From Moraxella sp. (GTDB taxonomy: Bacteria > Pseudomonadota > Gammaproteobacteria > Pseudomonadales > Moraxellaceae), in NCBI GenBank assembly GCA_030525825.1, contig JAUNDZ010000010.1, positions 1 to 57,256 on the forward strand: DNA of 57,256 bases, given 5' to 3'. Position 1 is the first letter of the stretch, and every line of letters starts with the position of its first letter. The position numbers were made by a program, and so were the translations under genes. Shown in pieces: positions 33,983 through 42,973 of the stretch. The notes under the pieces are model-generated. The model was not told the origin of the DNA, did not search any database, and saw only the letters and a program-made list of their open reading frames with translations.

Positions 33983-34090
33983 AAAACCATCATCAATCAA
34001 GCCAGACTGATTGCAGGAATTGGTGCTGCCTTTGCTGGAGAGGATGTGAATGTTGTTGCTGATATGGCGGCGGAGGCGGTGAGGTGGAAT
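33983..34090 (+). repeat. Pretoxin repeat copy C (truncated)
   Basis: Begins inside the unit (AAAACCATCATCAATCAAGC) and ends AGGTGGAAT like copy A, so the first ~55 bp are missing. Confidence 0.85.
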
Positions 34091-34936
34091 GCATTATCCG
34101 AAAAGTTATTATCTGACTTTATTAGCGAGTTTGAAAAATGCAAAGAGGCTGACTTGAACTGCCAGCAATCTATAGTTAATCAATTCATAGATCGGTCTCG
34201 GCATTACGACAATCTTATGGTTCAAGAATGTTCATCAAACACCAGAGGTAGTGCATGTTCCAACTTAATTAAACCATCTCTAAATTACAGCGGAGACTCT
34301 CTTCCATTAAAATCATTAATAAATGAAAAATCCAAAAATGAGATCATAATGAAGAACCTCAGTAAGGATATAGCTAGAAGTAGAAAAGTAGTCTTACAGC
34401 AGATATTTAATAATCAAGAAATATTTAATAATATTAACACCATAGAAAGCAGGGCTGATTTTTTTGATGCGATGTCAAAAGAATTTCCAAAAGCCAAATG
34501 GTTTGCTGGAGCTAGTGATGTTTCAAGGCGGTGCTTGACCGGTTTGGGTGCTTCTAGGTGTTATATTTTTGGAACAATACCCCTACATTCAAATGTTACA
34601 TTTCTTTCAGGATCTTTCGCTTCTTGGCATACTAGTGGTACTAAATGGAGAAGAGAGGCTGGGCAAGCATTGATGGCTGATGGTTACAGAGATTTTAAAA
34701 GACTATGGCAAGGTGAGGTGGTGGATTATAGGCAATGGGATATTGATCGCTTAGTTCAAGAACAAACTATCTTAGACCCTATACATAAAAAACATATTAA
34801 TGGTTCTTTAATATTTACATTACCTCCTAAATATTTTACCGGCTCAGGAACTGTTGATATGACAAATCTTCAAGACAGGATACGCTATGGTTGTTTGATG
34901 TTGGGTTATACTTATACTAATGGGGTCTGCAGATGA
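34046..34936 (+). CDS. Orphan toxin cassette C
   Basis: A 296-residue frame starting inside the truncated repeat (MNVVADMAAEAVRWN). The ATG is internal, so it is silent unless recombined onto tpsA. The first ~80 residues after RWN have a Cys-pair pattern (CKEADLNCQQSIVNQFI) loosely like cassette A. The C-terminal ~170 residues (from RADFFDAMSKEFPKAKWFAG) are unrecognised and end with Cys residues (YTYTNGVCR). Overlaps a membrane protein gene by 4 bp, which is the strongest hint that the toxin acts at the inner membrane. Confidence 0.65.
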   Translation: MNVVADMAAEAVRWNALSEKLLSDFISEFEKCKEADLNCQQSIVNQFIDRSRHYDNLMVQECSSNTRGSACSNLIKPSLNYSGDSLPLKSLINEKSKNEIIMKNLSKDIARSRKVVLQQIFNNQEIFNNINTIESRADFFDAMSKEFPKAKWFAGASDVSRRCLTGLGASRCYIFGTIPLHSNVTFLSGSFASWHTSGTKWRREAGQALMADGYRDFKRLWQGEVVDYRQWDIDRLVQEQTILDPIHKKHINGSLIFTLPPKYFTGSGTVDMTNLQDRIRYGCLMLGYTYTNGVCR

Positions 34937-35670
34937 ATCAGTCTAACGGTGATGCACTGGATGTCAAGATAGATAAAGTAACAGCCATATTATCAAGAAA
35001 AGCTAAAGAAGTTGGAAATTATTTGTCTAACACTACTATTATTTTTGTATTTGCATGGCTCTGCTTTTTATTCAATTTCTTTGTATTAAGTGATATATTT
35101 CTTATTTATAAGAATTTAATTATATTCTTTACTTTTCTTTTAATATTCTCATTTTCCTTGATTACTATAGATATACTAAATTATTATGCAAAAACAAATC
35201 TGGTATCGTTTTTATTTTTAATATTGCTATTTTCTTTTAGAAAATTTGCCATATATACTTTAACTCATGATGGAGAAACCTATGATTTTTCTAGAGGGTT
35301 CATTGTTGGTAATTTTTTCTACTACATAGCTCCATTTGCGTTATTGCCATTCTTTGCATCTTTTATATCAGAAAATATAAAAAATACAAAGAAAATATCA
35401 TTGGGAATTGCTGCACTATTGTTTTATTTTCTTTATGAATATACTATTGATTTATTGAATATCAGTTATGAAGAAATGATTAAGGGTAATTCACTCTATT
35501 TGGTGAATATTCAATCATATATTTATTCATTATTAATTTTTTTCTTTTTCAAAAAAAATGTAAAATATAAAAAGACTAGATTTTTGTGTTTCATACGCAA
35601 TAGGTACATCAAATTATTTATGTCCATCCTTGGCTTACCTATATTTATATTATTTTTTCTGTTTGCCTAA
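34933..35670 (+). CDS. Membrane immunity protein for cassette C
   Basis: A 245-residue protein with about six or seven membrane helices (e.g. IIFVFAWLCFLFNFFVL and LIIFFTFLLIFSFSLI). It overlaps cassette C by ATGA at 34933-34936. CDI immunity proteins with several TM helices normally protect against toxins that attack the inner membrane, so this gene is best read as the cognate CdiI. The low GC and isolated context suggest recent acquisition. No family recognised. Confidence 0.65.
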   Translation: MNQSNGDALDVKIDKVTAILSRKAKEVGNYLSNTTIIFVFAWLCFLFNFFVLSDIFLIYKNLIIFFTFLLIFSFSLITIDILNYYAKTNLVSFLFLILLFSFRKFAIYTLTHDGETYDFSRGFIVGNFFYYIAPFALLPFFASFISENIKNTKKISLGIAALLFYFLYEYTIDLLNISYEEMIKGNSLYLVNIQSYIYSLLIFFFFKKNVKYKKTRFLCFIRNRYIKLFMSILGLPIFILFFLFA

Positions 35671-35747
35671 TATTCAATATGGTAACATTTGTATTTACAA
35701 ATTGTAGATCAAGATTGAATTTATTAAGTTGGGTAGGTATAAGATAG

Positions 35748-35846
35748 GTGGTTAGCCTTGTGATTAAAGAGTCATCAGGAATGATTCAAAGATTTGATCC
35801 TTCAACAGGAAAACTAGTAACAATTAAAAATTGGACAAGGCGATAA
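35748..35846 (+). pseudogene. Tail fragment of a lost toxin
   Basis: A 32-codon open stretch, in frame from GTG 35748, ends MIQRFDPSTGKLVTIKNWTR, a typical CdiA-type C-terminal tail (D-P-S-T-G-x-L-x-T). No start or pretoxin is attached, so it is the residue of a deleted toxin. Confidence 0.5.
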
Positions 35847-35848
35847 TC

Positions 35849-36133
35849 ATGATTAAAATTAAAACCCCAATCCATGCCACAGTATATACCAAAGAAATGC
35901 AGAGAGACCCTTTGGATTTTATGGCACGATTGCAGCATTTTTGTGAAAATTTTCTAGAATTATTGCCAGAAAAGTGTGGTTTTAGCAATCCAAAAACACC
36001 ATTTGAATTAAATCAATCGGTATTACTTCCTAAAGACCGCCAAGGTGCAGCAGATACTTTATATTGGCAACGAAGTAAAAAGATGCGTGCCTCTAGTATT
36101 TTTTCCCATCTTAGCCTGTGCAGGAGTTATTAA
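35849..36133 (+). CDS. Possible truncated immunity gene
   Basis: ATG 35849, 2 bp after the tail fragment's stop, opens a 94-residue frame (MIKIKTPIHATVYTKEMQRD…). The N-terminal ~75 residues look protein-like; the last 25 are probably out of frame, since another frame (36045-36275) takes over. It may be the cognate immunity gene of the lost toxin, now disrupted. Confidence 0.4.
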   Translation: MIKIKTPIHATVYTKEMQRDPLDFMARLQHFCENFLELLPEKCGFSNPKTPFELNQSVLLPKDRQGAADTLYWQRSKKMRASSIFSHLSLCRSY

Positions 36134-36275
36134 AACACAAGGGAAAAATGGAGAATCCATCATTACTTACGGTCTCGGATCATCGCAAATTAATGCCTCT
36201 ACTGGCGGTATGAGAAAAACAAATATAATTTTAAGCAAAAATGAAATACAAAAATGGCTAAAAAGTGGTAGATAA
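36045..36275 (+). pseudogene. Tail fragment of another toxin
   Basis: The frame continues GVIKTQGKNGESIITYGLGS then RKTNIILSKNEIQKWLKSGR to a stop, again a CT-like end without pretoxin. The first part overlaps the 35849 frame and is not credible. It is followed at 36277 by an immunity-like gene. Confidence 0.45.
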
Positions 36276-36276
36276 A

Positions 36277-36801
36277 ATGGAAAAATTTAATAAGGTTATG
36301 TCATTTCTTGTGGGTAGTTTTTGTATAATTATTTTCTTTGCATCATATAGAGGTATGCACGAGGAAGAAAGTAGATATCCAGAATTGTATAAAAAAACCA
36401 TATGGATAGACATGCCCACTTTTGAAAAACTAGAGGAATTATTAGTACCGATTACTATTTCCACTACCCAGCATATAGACAAAAAAGACCATTTTAAAAA
36501 GATTGGTTCTTCCATATCTATCAGTATTAAGTACACCAATCCAACCCAAGAAACCGTCGACAAAGTGTTTGGTAATATTAAGAAACAGAATCTTTGGGAA
36601 TTGGTTAATCCACCAGAACCAACGGAAGATTATAAAACTTTTCGCCATCACTTTTGTTATGGTGAGTACAGCCTAATTGTTAGCGACCATATACATACCC
36701 CCAACATATTTGAAAATACACAAAATACAAATTTTGTTATTTATCTTTTTTGGAACCAGTCAAGTTTTTGTAGAAAAAAGGCAATATATAGGTCTAATTA
36801 A
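36277..36801 (+). CDS. Candidate immunity protein D
   Basis: A 174-residue protein with an N-terminal signal/TM segment (VMSFLVGSFCIIIFFAS) and a soluble C-terminal domain with two His-rich segments. It starts 1 bp after the preceding tail fragment. Likely the leftover immunity gene of that toxin. Unrecognised family. Confidence 0.5.
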   Translation: MEKFNKVMSFLVGSFCIIIFFASYRGMHEEESRYPELYKKTIWIDMPTFEKLEELLVPITISTTQHIDKKDHFKKIGSSISISIKYTNPTQETVDKVFGNIKKQNLWELVNPPEPTEDYKTFRHHFCYGEYSLIVSDHIHTPNIFENTQNTNFVIYLFWNQSSFCRKKAIYRSN

Positions 36802-36833
36802 CCACTAAGGAATAGTACCACAATAGATAAAAT

Positions 36834-36918
36834 ATGGGGAGATTGGATTACTGATGATCCCAATGAACTCACACCAGCCCAAAAAGAAACCATCATCAAT
36901 CAAGCCAGCCTGATAGCA
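36834..36918 (+). repeat. Pretoxin repeat copy D, ending at tpsB
   Basis: About 85 bp matching the first half of the repeat (GGGGAGATTGGATTACTG and on to AATCAAGCCAG), with one small deletion near its start. It ends within 50 bp of tpsB, so it is the fossil right-hand end of the array. Confidence 0.85.
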
Positions 36919-36963
36919 GGGATGAAACATTGCCATAAATCAATACAAGCCACAAGGTCAATC

Positions 36964-38880
36964 ATGATAAACAAAAGCCAATCCTACTTCACCCTACTTT
37001 CTGTCAGTATTTTTTATACTGACATTGCAAGTGCTACTGCTTTTACAGACTTTCCTGCGACAAGTGATCCATACCATATAATGACCGAGATGGTGCAAAA
37101 ACAGCGTGATTTAGAACTTTTGCACCAGCATCAGCAAGATTTTTACATCAATAACACCCCAATGGATATAACTAATCAATTGGCAAATAGCTCTTTACAA
37201 ACCACTCCCTCCACCACCAATCCCAACTGGACGCCAGATACAGACGCACCCTGTTTTAAACTTCAGTATATTTCTTTAACGACTGGCAATCTTAATGACC
37301 CAGCAAGTCAATCAATAGATGAGAAATCTTTTTACCCAATTTTAAACCCATTACTAGACAGCACAAAATCCACCTACGCTCTTAATCGTTGCCTAAATTC
37401 ACACAATCTGTCCCTTATTAGTCACATTGCCCATAATGAATTACTCAAACTGGGGTTTTTAACCAGTAGTATCAGCATACCCGAGCAAGACATTTCAACT
37501 GGCAAGTTAATCTTAAGCATTGATATCGGCAAGGTAAATGAAATTTTAACCCACAAGAAAGATGGGGAACAAATTACCAATAATCGTTTTATTCGCCAAG
37601 CTCTGCCCATAAAGTCAGGTCAGGCACTAAGATTATCTGATTTAGAACAAGGAGTGGATAATTTAAAAAAGATTGATGACAAAGCACAAATACAAATTAT
37701 CCCAGCAGCCAGCATAAATCAACTCGGGTTTAGTGATTTACAAGTCATCATGAATAGAATCAAAAGTAGCGGTATGGATTTTATGATAGATGATAGTTTG
37801 TCACGGACGGATGGTAAGTATTTAACAAGCCTATCTTTAAAAGCAAACAATCTAATGCACTTGAATGATGAATGGGTGCTTACTGCCAATTATCCGTTAA
37901 AAAGACTGATTAGTTCAACCAAAGGTGATACACTGACACATCTTGATAATGATAAACAATTAAATTACCAAGCAGGTCTGTCTTTTTATCAAGGGTTTTA
38001 TAAATTTGGCATCACGCATGGAGTAAGTGAATATGAAAGATTTGTGGCAGGCTTTCATGCACCACTTCGTTATCACGGTCATTCAAAAACTTTGACAATT
38101 AATCTAAATCGCCTACTACATCGAGATGCGACACATAAAACCGAAGGATATATAAAAGCTCATCATAAAAATAGTCGTCATTTTATTGATGATATTGAGA
38201 TTGAGGTGCAGCGAAGACGCACGACAGGCTGGAGTGCTGGCATTATTCATCAACAATACTTTGATGATAACGCTTATTTATACGCCAATCTAGAATACAG
38301 ACGAGGCACAGGAGCTTTAAAGGCACAACCTGCACCCGAAGAGAGTATTTACAACGCCTTTGGACAACAAATGCCCGCCGAAGGATATGCTCGAGCACCC
38401 ATCTGGACATGGTATCTACATTATCAAAAACCAATGCAATTAAACTCGCCAAAACAATACCCCATTCATCTCACCCACAACATCAAGAGCCGAGGGCAAT
38501 ACGCCAAACAGCTTCCTACATCACAGGATAAATATTATCTTGGAGGTCGAGATAGCATGAAGGGCACAAAAGAAGGCATTTATATTTCTGGTGAACATGG
38601 TGCCAATATATCCTATGAACTCTCCTACCAACTGCCCTATCACAATAAACGACACAACGGCTTTTTATATATAAACTTCAGCAAAGGGATGGTATGGAAT
38701 AGCAATGTCGATAAAACCCAGCACCATATGGCGGCGGCTGCCATAGGCATTCGCCATAGCCACCAGTCGTCATCAGGATGGCAGGTATACTCAGATATTT
38801 TTATTGGCAAGCCTTTATCTACACCCAATTTTATACAAAAACAGACCACCACAGGTCTTAGCATAGGCATTACTTTTTAA
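36964..38880 (+). CDS. TpsB outer-membrane transporter of the CDI locus
   Basis: ATG 36964 (a longer frame starts at 36922 inside the repeat) gives a 638-residue protein with a signal peptide (MINKSQSYFTLLSVSIFYTD then ASATA). A POTRA region follows (FKLQYISLTTGN… LGFLTSSISIPEQDISTGKL, LSIDIGKVNEI), then a barrel ending in Phe (STPNFIQKQTTTGLSIGITF), with LGGRDSMKGTKEG. TpsB proteins export the TPS domain of TpsA. It is intact, unlike tpsA. The 22 kb between them is not typical; in most systems tpsB is next to tpsA. Confidence 0.85.
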   Translation: MINKSQSYFTLLSVSIFYTDIASATAFTDFPATSDPYHIMTEMVQKQRDLELLHQHQQDFYINNTPMDITNQLANSSLQTTPSTTNPNWTPDTDAPCFKLQYISLTTGNLNDPASQSIDEKSFYPILNPLLDSTKSTYALNRCLNSHNLSLISHIAHNELLKLGFLTSSISIPEQDISTGKLILSIDIGKVNEILTHKKDGEQITNNRFIRQALPIKSGQALRLSDLEQGVDNLKKIDDKAQIQIIPAASINQLGFSDLQVIMNRIKSSGMDFMIDDSLSRTDGKYLTSLSLKANNLMHLNDEWVLTANYPLKRLISSTKGDTLTHLDNDKQLNYQAGLSFYQGFYKFGITHGVSEYERFVAGFHAPLRYHGHSKTLTINLNRLLHRDATHKTEGYIKAHHKNSRHFIDDIEIEVQRRRTTGWSAGIIHQQYFDDNAYLYANLEYRRGTGALKAQPAPEESIYNAFGQQMPAEGYARAPIWTWYLHYQKPMQLNSPKQYPIHLTHNIKSRGQYAKQLPTSQDKYYLGGRDSMKGTKEGIYISGEHGANISYELSYQLPYHNKRHNGFLYINFSKGMVWNSNVDKTQHHMAAAAIGIRHSHQSSSGWQVYSDIFIGKPLSTPNFIQKQTTTGLSIGITF

Positions 38881-39153
38881 CCGCTTACTGTCAACAGCAT
38901 TAGGGCAAATACACACCAAAAAAATCAAGCACCCTTTGGCTGGTTTGGTATATTATTGGTGAATTTAACTGCAATGATGGCAATCTATCCTTAAATATTT
39001 AAACAAAAAATCACAAAAAGCACTTGATTTTTTATAAATAAAAGTGCATAGTTATACGCTTGTTCGCACTAACGAACAAAGCATCTAAACCATCTGATGA
39101 TATTTGCCCATCAGATGATACTAACCGTTGAATTTAACATAAAGGTGAAGATA

Positions 39154-40284
39154 ATGGCAGAAAAATTAGTCGTAGGCTTGGTGGGTTGGCGTGGCATGGT
39201 TGGTTCTGTGCTGATGTCTCGCATGGTTGAAGAAGGCGATTTTGCACACATTACGCCAGTATTTTTTTCAACCAGTAATGCAGGCGGTCAAGCCCCAGAC
39301 TTCGGTACGGATGCAGGCACATTAAAAGACGCCAACGACATCACCGAGCTTGCCAAATGCGATGCCATCATCACCTGTCAAGGTGGCGACTACACCAAAG
39401 CCGTTCACCCTGCCCTACGCCAAAGCGGCTGGAATGGCTACTGGATTGATGCCGCCAGCTCACTACGCATGGACGATAATGCGGTCATTATCCTAGACCC
39501 TGTGAACCGTGATGTGATTGATAAAGCTCTAGCCAATGGTCAAAAAGACTTCATCGGTGGCAACTGCACGGTGAGCCTAATGCTGATGGCGATTGGCGAG
39601 CTATTCCGTCGTGGTTGGGTTGAGTGGGTGTCTGCCATGACTTATCAAGCCGCTTCTGGTGCTGGTGCTGCCAATATGCGTGAGCTCATCACAGGCATGG
39701 GCGTGCTGCGTGATAGCGTTGCTGATGAGCTTGTCAACCCTGCTTCTGCCATCTTGGACATTGACCGCACCATCGCCACCACCCAGCGTTCGGACGATTT
39801 TCCAAAACAAAACTTCGGTGCGGTATTGGCAGGCAGCCTAATCCCCTACATCGATAGTCAGCTGGACAATGGTCAATCTCGTGAAGAGTGGAAAGGTCAA
39901 GCCGAAACCAACAAAATCCTAGGCAAATCAGGCGACGAACTCATCAACATCGACGGCATCTGTGTGCGTATCGGTGCGATGCGTTGCCATAGCCAAGCTC
40001 TAACCATCAAGCTCACCCAAGACATTCCACTAGAACAAATCGAGCAAGCACTGCGTGAAAGTGATAACCCTTGGCTTGATGTGGTAGAGAACGACAAACC
40101 TGCCAGCATGGAACGCCTAACCCCTGTAGCGGTAACTGGCACGCTTAATGTCGCTGTGGGTCGTCTGCGTAAGATGAACATGGGCGGCGAGTATTTGACA
40201 GCCTTTACCGTGGGCGACCAGCTGCTATGGGGTGCTGCTGAGCCGCTGCGTCGTATGCTTGCCATCATTCAAGGTCGCATTTAA
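39154..40284 (+). CDS. asd: Aspartate-semialdehyde dehydrogenase
   Basis: ATG 39154 after an AAGGTG site gives 376 residues, the usual length. NADP-binding [14 protein letters not shown] and the catalytic Cys in [12 protein letters not shown] are clear. It makes aspartate semialdehyde for lysine, threonine and methionine. The leader (38881-39153) has a stem TTGTTCG/CGAACAA at 39060-39079 but no recognised lysine riboswitch. Confidence 0.95.
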   Translation: MAEKLVVGLVGWRGMVGSVLMSRMVEEGDFAHITPVFFSTSNAGGQAPDFGTDAGTLKDANDITELAKCDAIITCQGGDYTKAVHPALRQSGWNGYWIDAASSLRMDDNAVIILDPVNRDVIDKALANGQKDFIGGNCTVSLMLMAIGELFRRGWVEWVSAMTYQAASGAGAANMRELITGMGVLRDSVADELVNPASAILDIDRTIATTQRSDDFPKQNFGAVLAGSLIPYIDSQLDNGQSREEWKGQAETNKILGKSGDELINIDGICVRIGAMRCHSQALTIKLTQDIPLEQIEQALRESDNPWLDVVENDKPASMERLTPVAVTGTLNVAVGRLRKMNMGGEYLTAFTVGDQLLWGAAEPLRRMLAIIQGRI

Positions 40285-40308
40285 TTGACCAAACAGCACC
40301 ATCAATCA

Positions 40309-40334
40309 AGCACGCTATTTTGGCGTGCTTTTTT
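40309..40334 (+). terminator. Terminator after asd
   Basis: AGCACGC (40309-40315) with GCGTGCT (40323-40329) and a T run. Identical stem to the terminator at 15077. Confidence 0.85.
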
Positions 40335-40376
40335 GTGTTATGATATGTGTCAATTTTTGTGAATTTGACAGACTTT

Positions 40377-41378
40377 ATGAACCCAACCACCCACATCATC
40401 TACGCTGGCGGTACTTTTGGCAGTCATGGCACGCCATTATCGCCCCTGCCTGCCGACAAGTTTTTGCCGATTTTAAAACAGCAGCTGACAGACAGACTGC
40501 CAAGCATTAGTATCGACATTCTACCAAACACCATCATCAAAGACAGCAGCACACTCACACCTAGCGACTTTACCGAGCTGTACGGGCTTATCCTGCACGC
40601 CTATGCCGATGGTAAGCGTCGTTTTGTGCTGATTACAGGGACGGACAGCCTAAGTTTTTTGGCGGCATTTTTAGCCAATGCCTTTGCCGATTTTGATGAC
40701 ATTCGCTTGATCATCACAGGCAGTATGCAGCCGCTATTTGTTAGCGACAATCCCATTTACACCATCAATGAGACTTCGGACGCTTGGGCAAACCTATCTG
40801 AAAGTATTATGGCAACGACCATACAGACAGGGGTGTTTGTGCAATTTGCTCATAAGCTCATGTATGCTCTTGACACCCAAAAGCTCGACAGTCAAAACTT
40901 TGATGCGTTCGTGGGCAGATTGGTGGGCGATGGCACCGATACAGTAAACCAACAAACCGATCAAGCGGTTTTAGATTCACAACAAGCCAATATCACACCA
41001 ACACTTGATGGCAAATTAGCTCGCCTGCCGAACCTGCTAGACCGTGCCAAACGCACACAAATCAGTGCTGTGTACTGCTTGCCCAATGATGTCGTGAATA
41101 TAGAACATCAGCTGACCCATCTGAGCGATGCCACCAAAGCGGTGATACTCATCGGCTTTGGGGCGGGCAATGTGCCGTCATCACAGGGTTTGATTGAGAT
41201 TTTAGATGACTTGTCCAAACGACAAATCTCCGTGATTTGCACCACCATGTGTGCCTTTGGTGGCACTAATACCAACTATGCCGCTGGTGCGTGGCAGTAT
41301 CAGCATGGCGTGCGTGGCAGTGATAAAGGCATTGCAGGGATTTATGGGCAGACACTTTGGCAGGTATTACAGGCATGA
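40377..41378 (+). CDS. ansA: Type I (cytoplasmic) L-asparaginase
   Basis: ATG 40377 (a longer frame from 40347 is rejected) gives 333 residues. It has the nucleophile motif GGTFGSHGTPL and ITGTDSLSF with Thr and Asp. Asparaginase hydrolyses asparagine to aspartate. It overlaps truA by ATGA (41375-41378), so the two are cotranslated. No signal peptide, consistent with the type I form. Confidence 0.9.
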   Translation: MNPTTHIIYAGGTFGSHGTPLSPLPADKFLPILKQQLTDRLPSISIDILPNTIIKDSSTLTPSDFTELYGLILHAYADGKRRFVLITGTDSLSFLAAFLANAFADFDDIRLIITGSMQPLFVSDNPIYTINETSDAWANLSESIMATTIQTGVFVQFAHKLMYALDTQKLDSQNFDAFVGRLVGDGTDTVNQQTDQAVLDSQQANITPTLDGKLARLPNLLDRAKRTQISAVYCLPNDVVNIEHQLTHLSDATKAVILIGFGAGNVPSSQGLIEILDDLSKRQISVICTTMCAFGGTNTNYAAGAWQYQHGVRGSDKGIAGIYGQTLWQVLQA

Positions 41379-42235
41379 CGGACAATTTGACACACACAGC
41401 ACAGACGGCATTGACAGATAAGCTCAACTCGCAGCAGCAGACATACGCCATCGGGGTAGAGTTCATCGGCACAAACTATCGTGGCTGGCAGCGACAGCAG
41501 GAAGTAGACAGCATACAGGCACGCTTGGAGACTGCCCTATCCACCATCGCCAATGAGCCTATTGAAGTCATCGCCGCAGGTCGTACTGACGCTGGCGTTC
41601 ATGCAGGCAACATGATTGCTCACTTTACCACCACCGCACGCCGCAGCGAATACAACTGGATGCGTGGGGCGAACACTCTACTGCCTGATGACATCGCTCT
41701 AAGATGGATTGCACCCATGCCGTCTGATTTTCATGCACGCTTTAGGGCAACAGCTCGTCGTTATCGCTACATCACGCTCAATCAGCCCTACCGCCCTGCC
41801 ATCTTACGCCATCAGGTAACACACATCTTTGAGCCGCTTGATGTCGATAAGATGATACAGGCGAGCAAGCTTCTGGTTGGCACGCACGACTTTACGAGCT
41901 TTCGGGCGGCACAATGTCAGTCCAATCAGCCTGTACGCACGGTCAGCCACGCCAATCTGTTTCGTCATGGGGCGTATCTGGTGCTAGACATTCAGGCGGA
42001 CGGCTTTTTGCACCACATGGTGCGAAACATCATGGGGACGCTGTTTGCCATCGGTAAAGGCGAGCTTAACCCTGATGACATCGCACGACTCATAGATGCC
42101 AAAGACCGCACACTCGCTCCACCGACTGCTTCGGCTGATGGGCTGTATTTTATCAATGCTTATTATCCTGACAGATTCCAACAGCTGCTGCCAAATCCAC
42201 CTTTGACACCGATGTGGCTTGGGCTTGGAGAATGA
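41375..42235 (+). CDS. truA: tRNA pseudouridine38-40 synthase
   Basis: A 286-residue TruA with the catalytic RTDAGVHAGN motif (active-site Asp), GWQRQQEVDSIQ and FLHHMVRNIMGTL. The start is taken at 41375 because it overlaps the asparaginase stop. It modifies the anticodon arm. The short N-terminal tail is unusual but within family range. Confidence 0.95.
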   Translation: MTDNLTHTAQTALTDKLNSQQQTYAIGVEFIGTNYRGWQRQQEVDSIQARLETALSTIANEPIEVIAAGRTDAGVHAGNMIAHFTTTARRSEYNWMRGANTLLPDDIALRWIAPMPSDFHARFRATARRYRYITLNQPYRPAILRHQVTHIFEPLDVDKMIQASKLLVGTHDFTSFRAAQCQSNQPVRTVSHANLFRHGAYLVLDIQADGFLHHMVRNIMGTLFAIGKGELNPDDIARLIDAKDRTLAPPTASADGLYFINAYYPDRFQQLLPNPPLTPMWLGLGE

Positions 42236-42236
42236 C

Positions 42237-42722
42237 ATGAACCCTACCAACAGACGCCGCCACAATCCAGCCTATCCTAGATTTAGGGTGGTTATGTGCT
42301 TTTTGTTGGCAGGTGGTGCTGTTGGCGGATTTCTCATTGCTTTAGTAAGCATTTTTTATCAGTTTGTTGATTATATTCAAAACCGCAGATTGTTTTATGA
42401 TTTTATAGAAACCGTCGTGGCATCGCTCTTTTTTATGCCTTTGATTGGTGCTGTTGTTGGTAGCATACCTGCACTACTCACAGGCATTTATTTGGCTTAC
42501 ACACGCTTTTATATTGCTGAAAAAGCCCATTATGCTTATCTATTTTTGATGGGGATTGTGGTTTCTTTTCTTGTTTTTGTTATTGCCTTTACGGTAATAT
42601 TTCACGGAAAATCAGTTGCCAGTGAGGACATTATGGGCTGCTTGCTATTTAGTCTGGCGGGCGGTTTGTCAGCGATGATTTGTGGCAAGCTGTTTTTACC
42701 CAAGATACCAAAAGATACTTAG
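42237..42722 (+). CDS. Hypothetical membrane protein, 161 aa
   Basis: ATG 42237 gives four hydrophobic segments (e.g. VVMCFLLAGGAVGGFLIALV). The longer frame from 42219 overlaps truA. It follows truA by 1 bp. No family is recognised. Confidence 0.6.
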   Translation: MNPTNRRRHNPAYPRFRVVMCFLLAGGAVGGFLIALVSIFYQFVDYIQNRRLFYDFIETVVASLFFMPLIGAVVGSIPALLTGIYLAYTRFYIAEKAHYAYLFLMGIVVSFLVFVIAFTVIFHGKSVASEDIMGCLLFSLAGGLSAMICGKLFLPKIPKDT

Positions 42723-42866
42723 AAAATCCCCAAATCAGACAGCAAAATATCAATGCCATAAACTCATCTTTTTTTGTAAATTCTAGACACAAAAACTGAC
42801 CCATCAGCAGTCCACCACCCTAAAAAACAACAAAAAAAATTCCAATAACCCCTAGTTTTTTTCTAA

Positions 42867-42892
42867 AAATTAGCCTAAGATAGGGCTAATTT
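42867..42892 (+). terminator. Hairpin in the gap before fadD
   Basis: AAATTAGCC (42867-42875) and GGCTAATTT (42884-42892) form a 9-bp stem; few T residues follow. It is an imperfect terminator or regulatory stem. Nothing else is seen in 42723-42973. Confidence 0.4.
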
Positions 42893-42973
42893 GGCTGCTT
42901 GGCAGTTAAGTTTATTCAAATTTATTAAGGAACACGATTGTAAGCAAGTACAATCAACATCAAAGGAGAGAAT

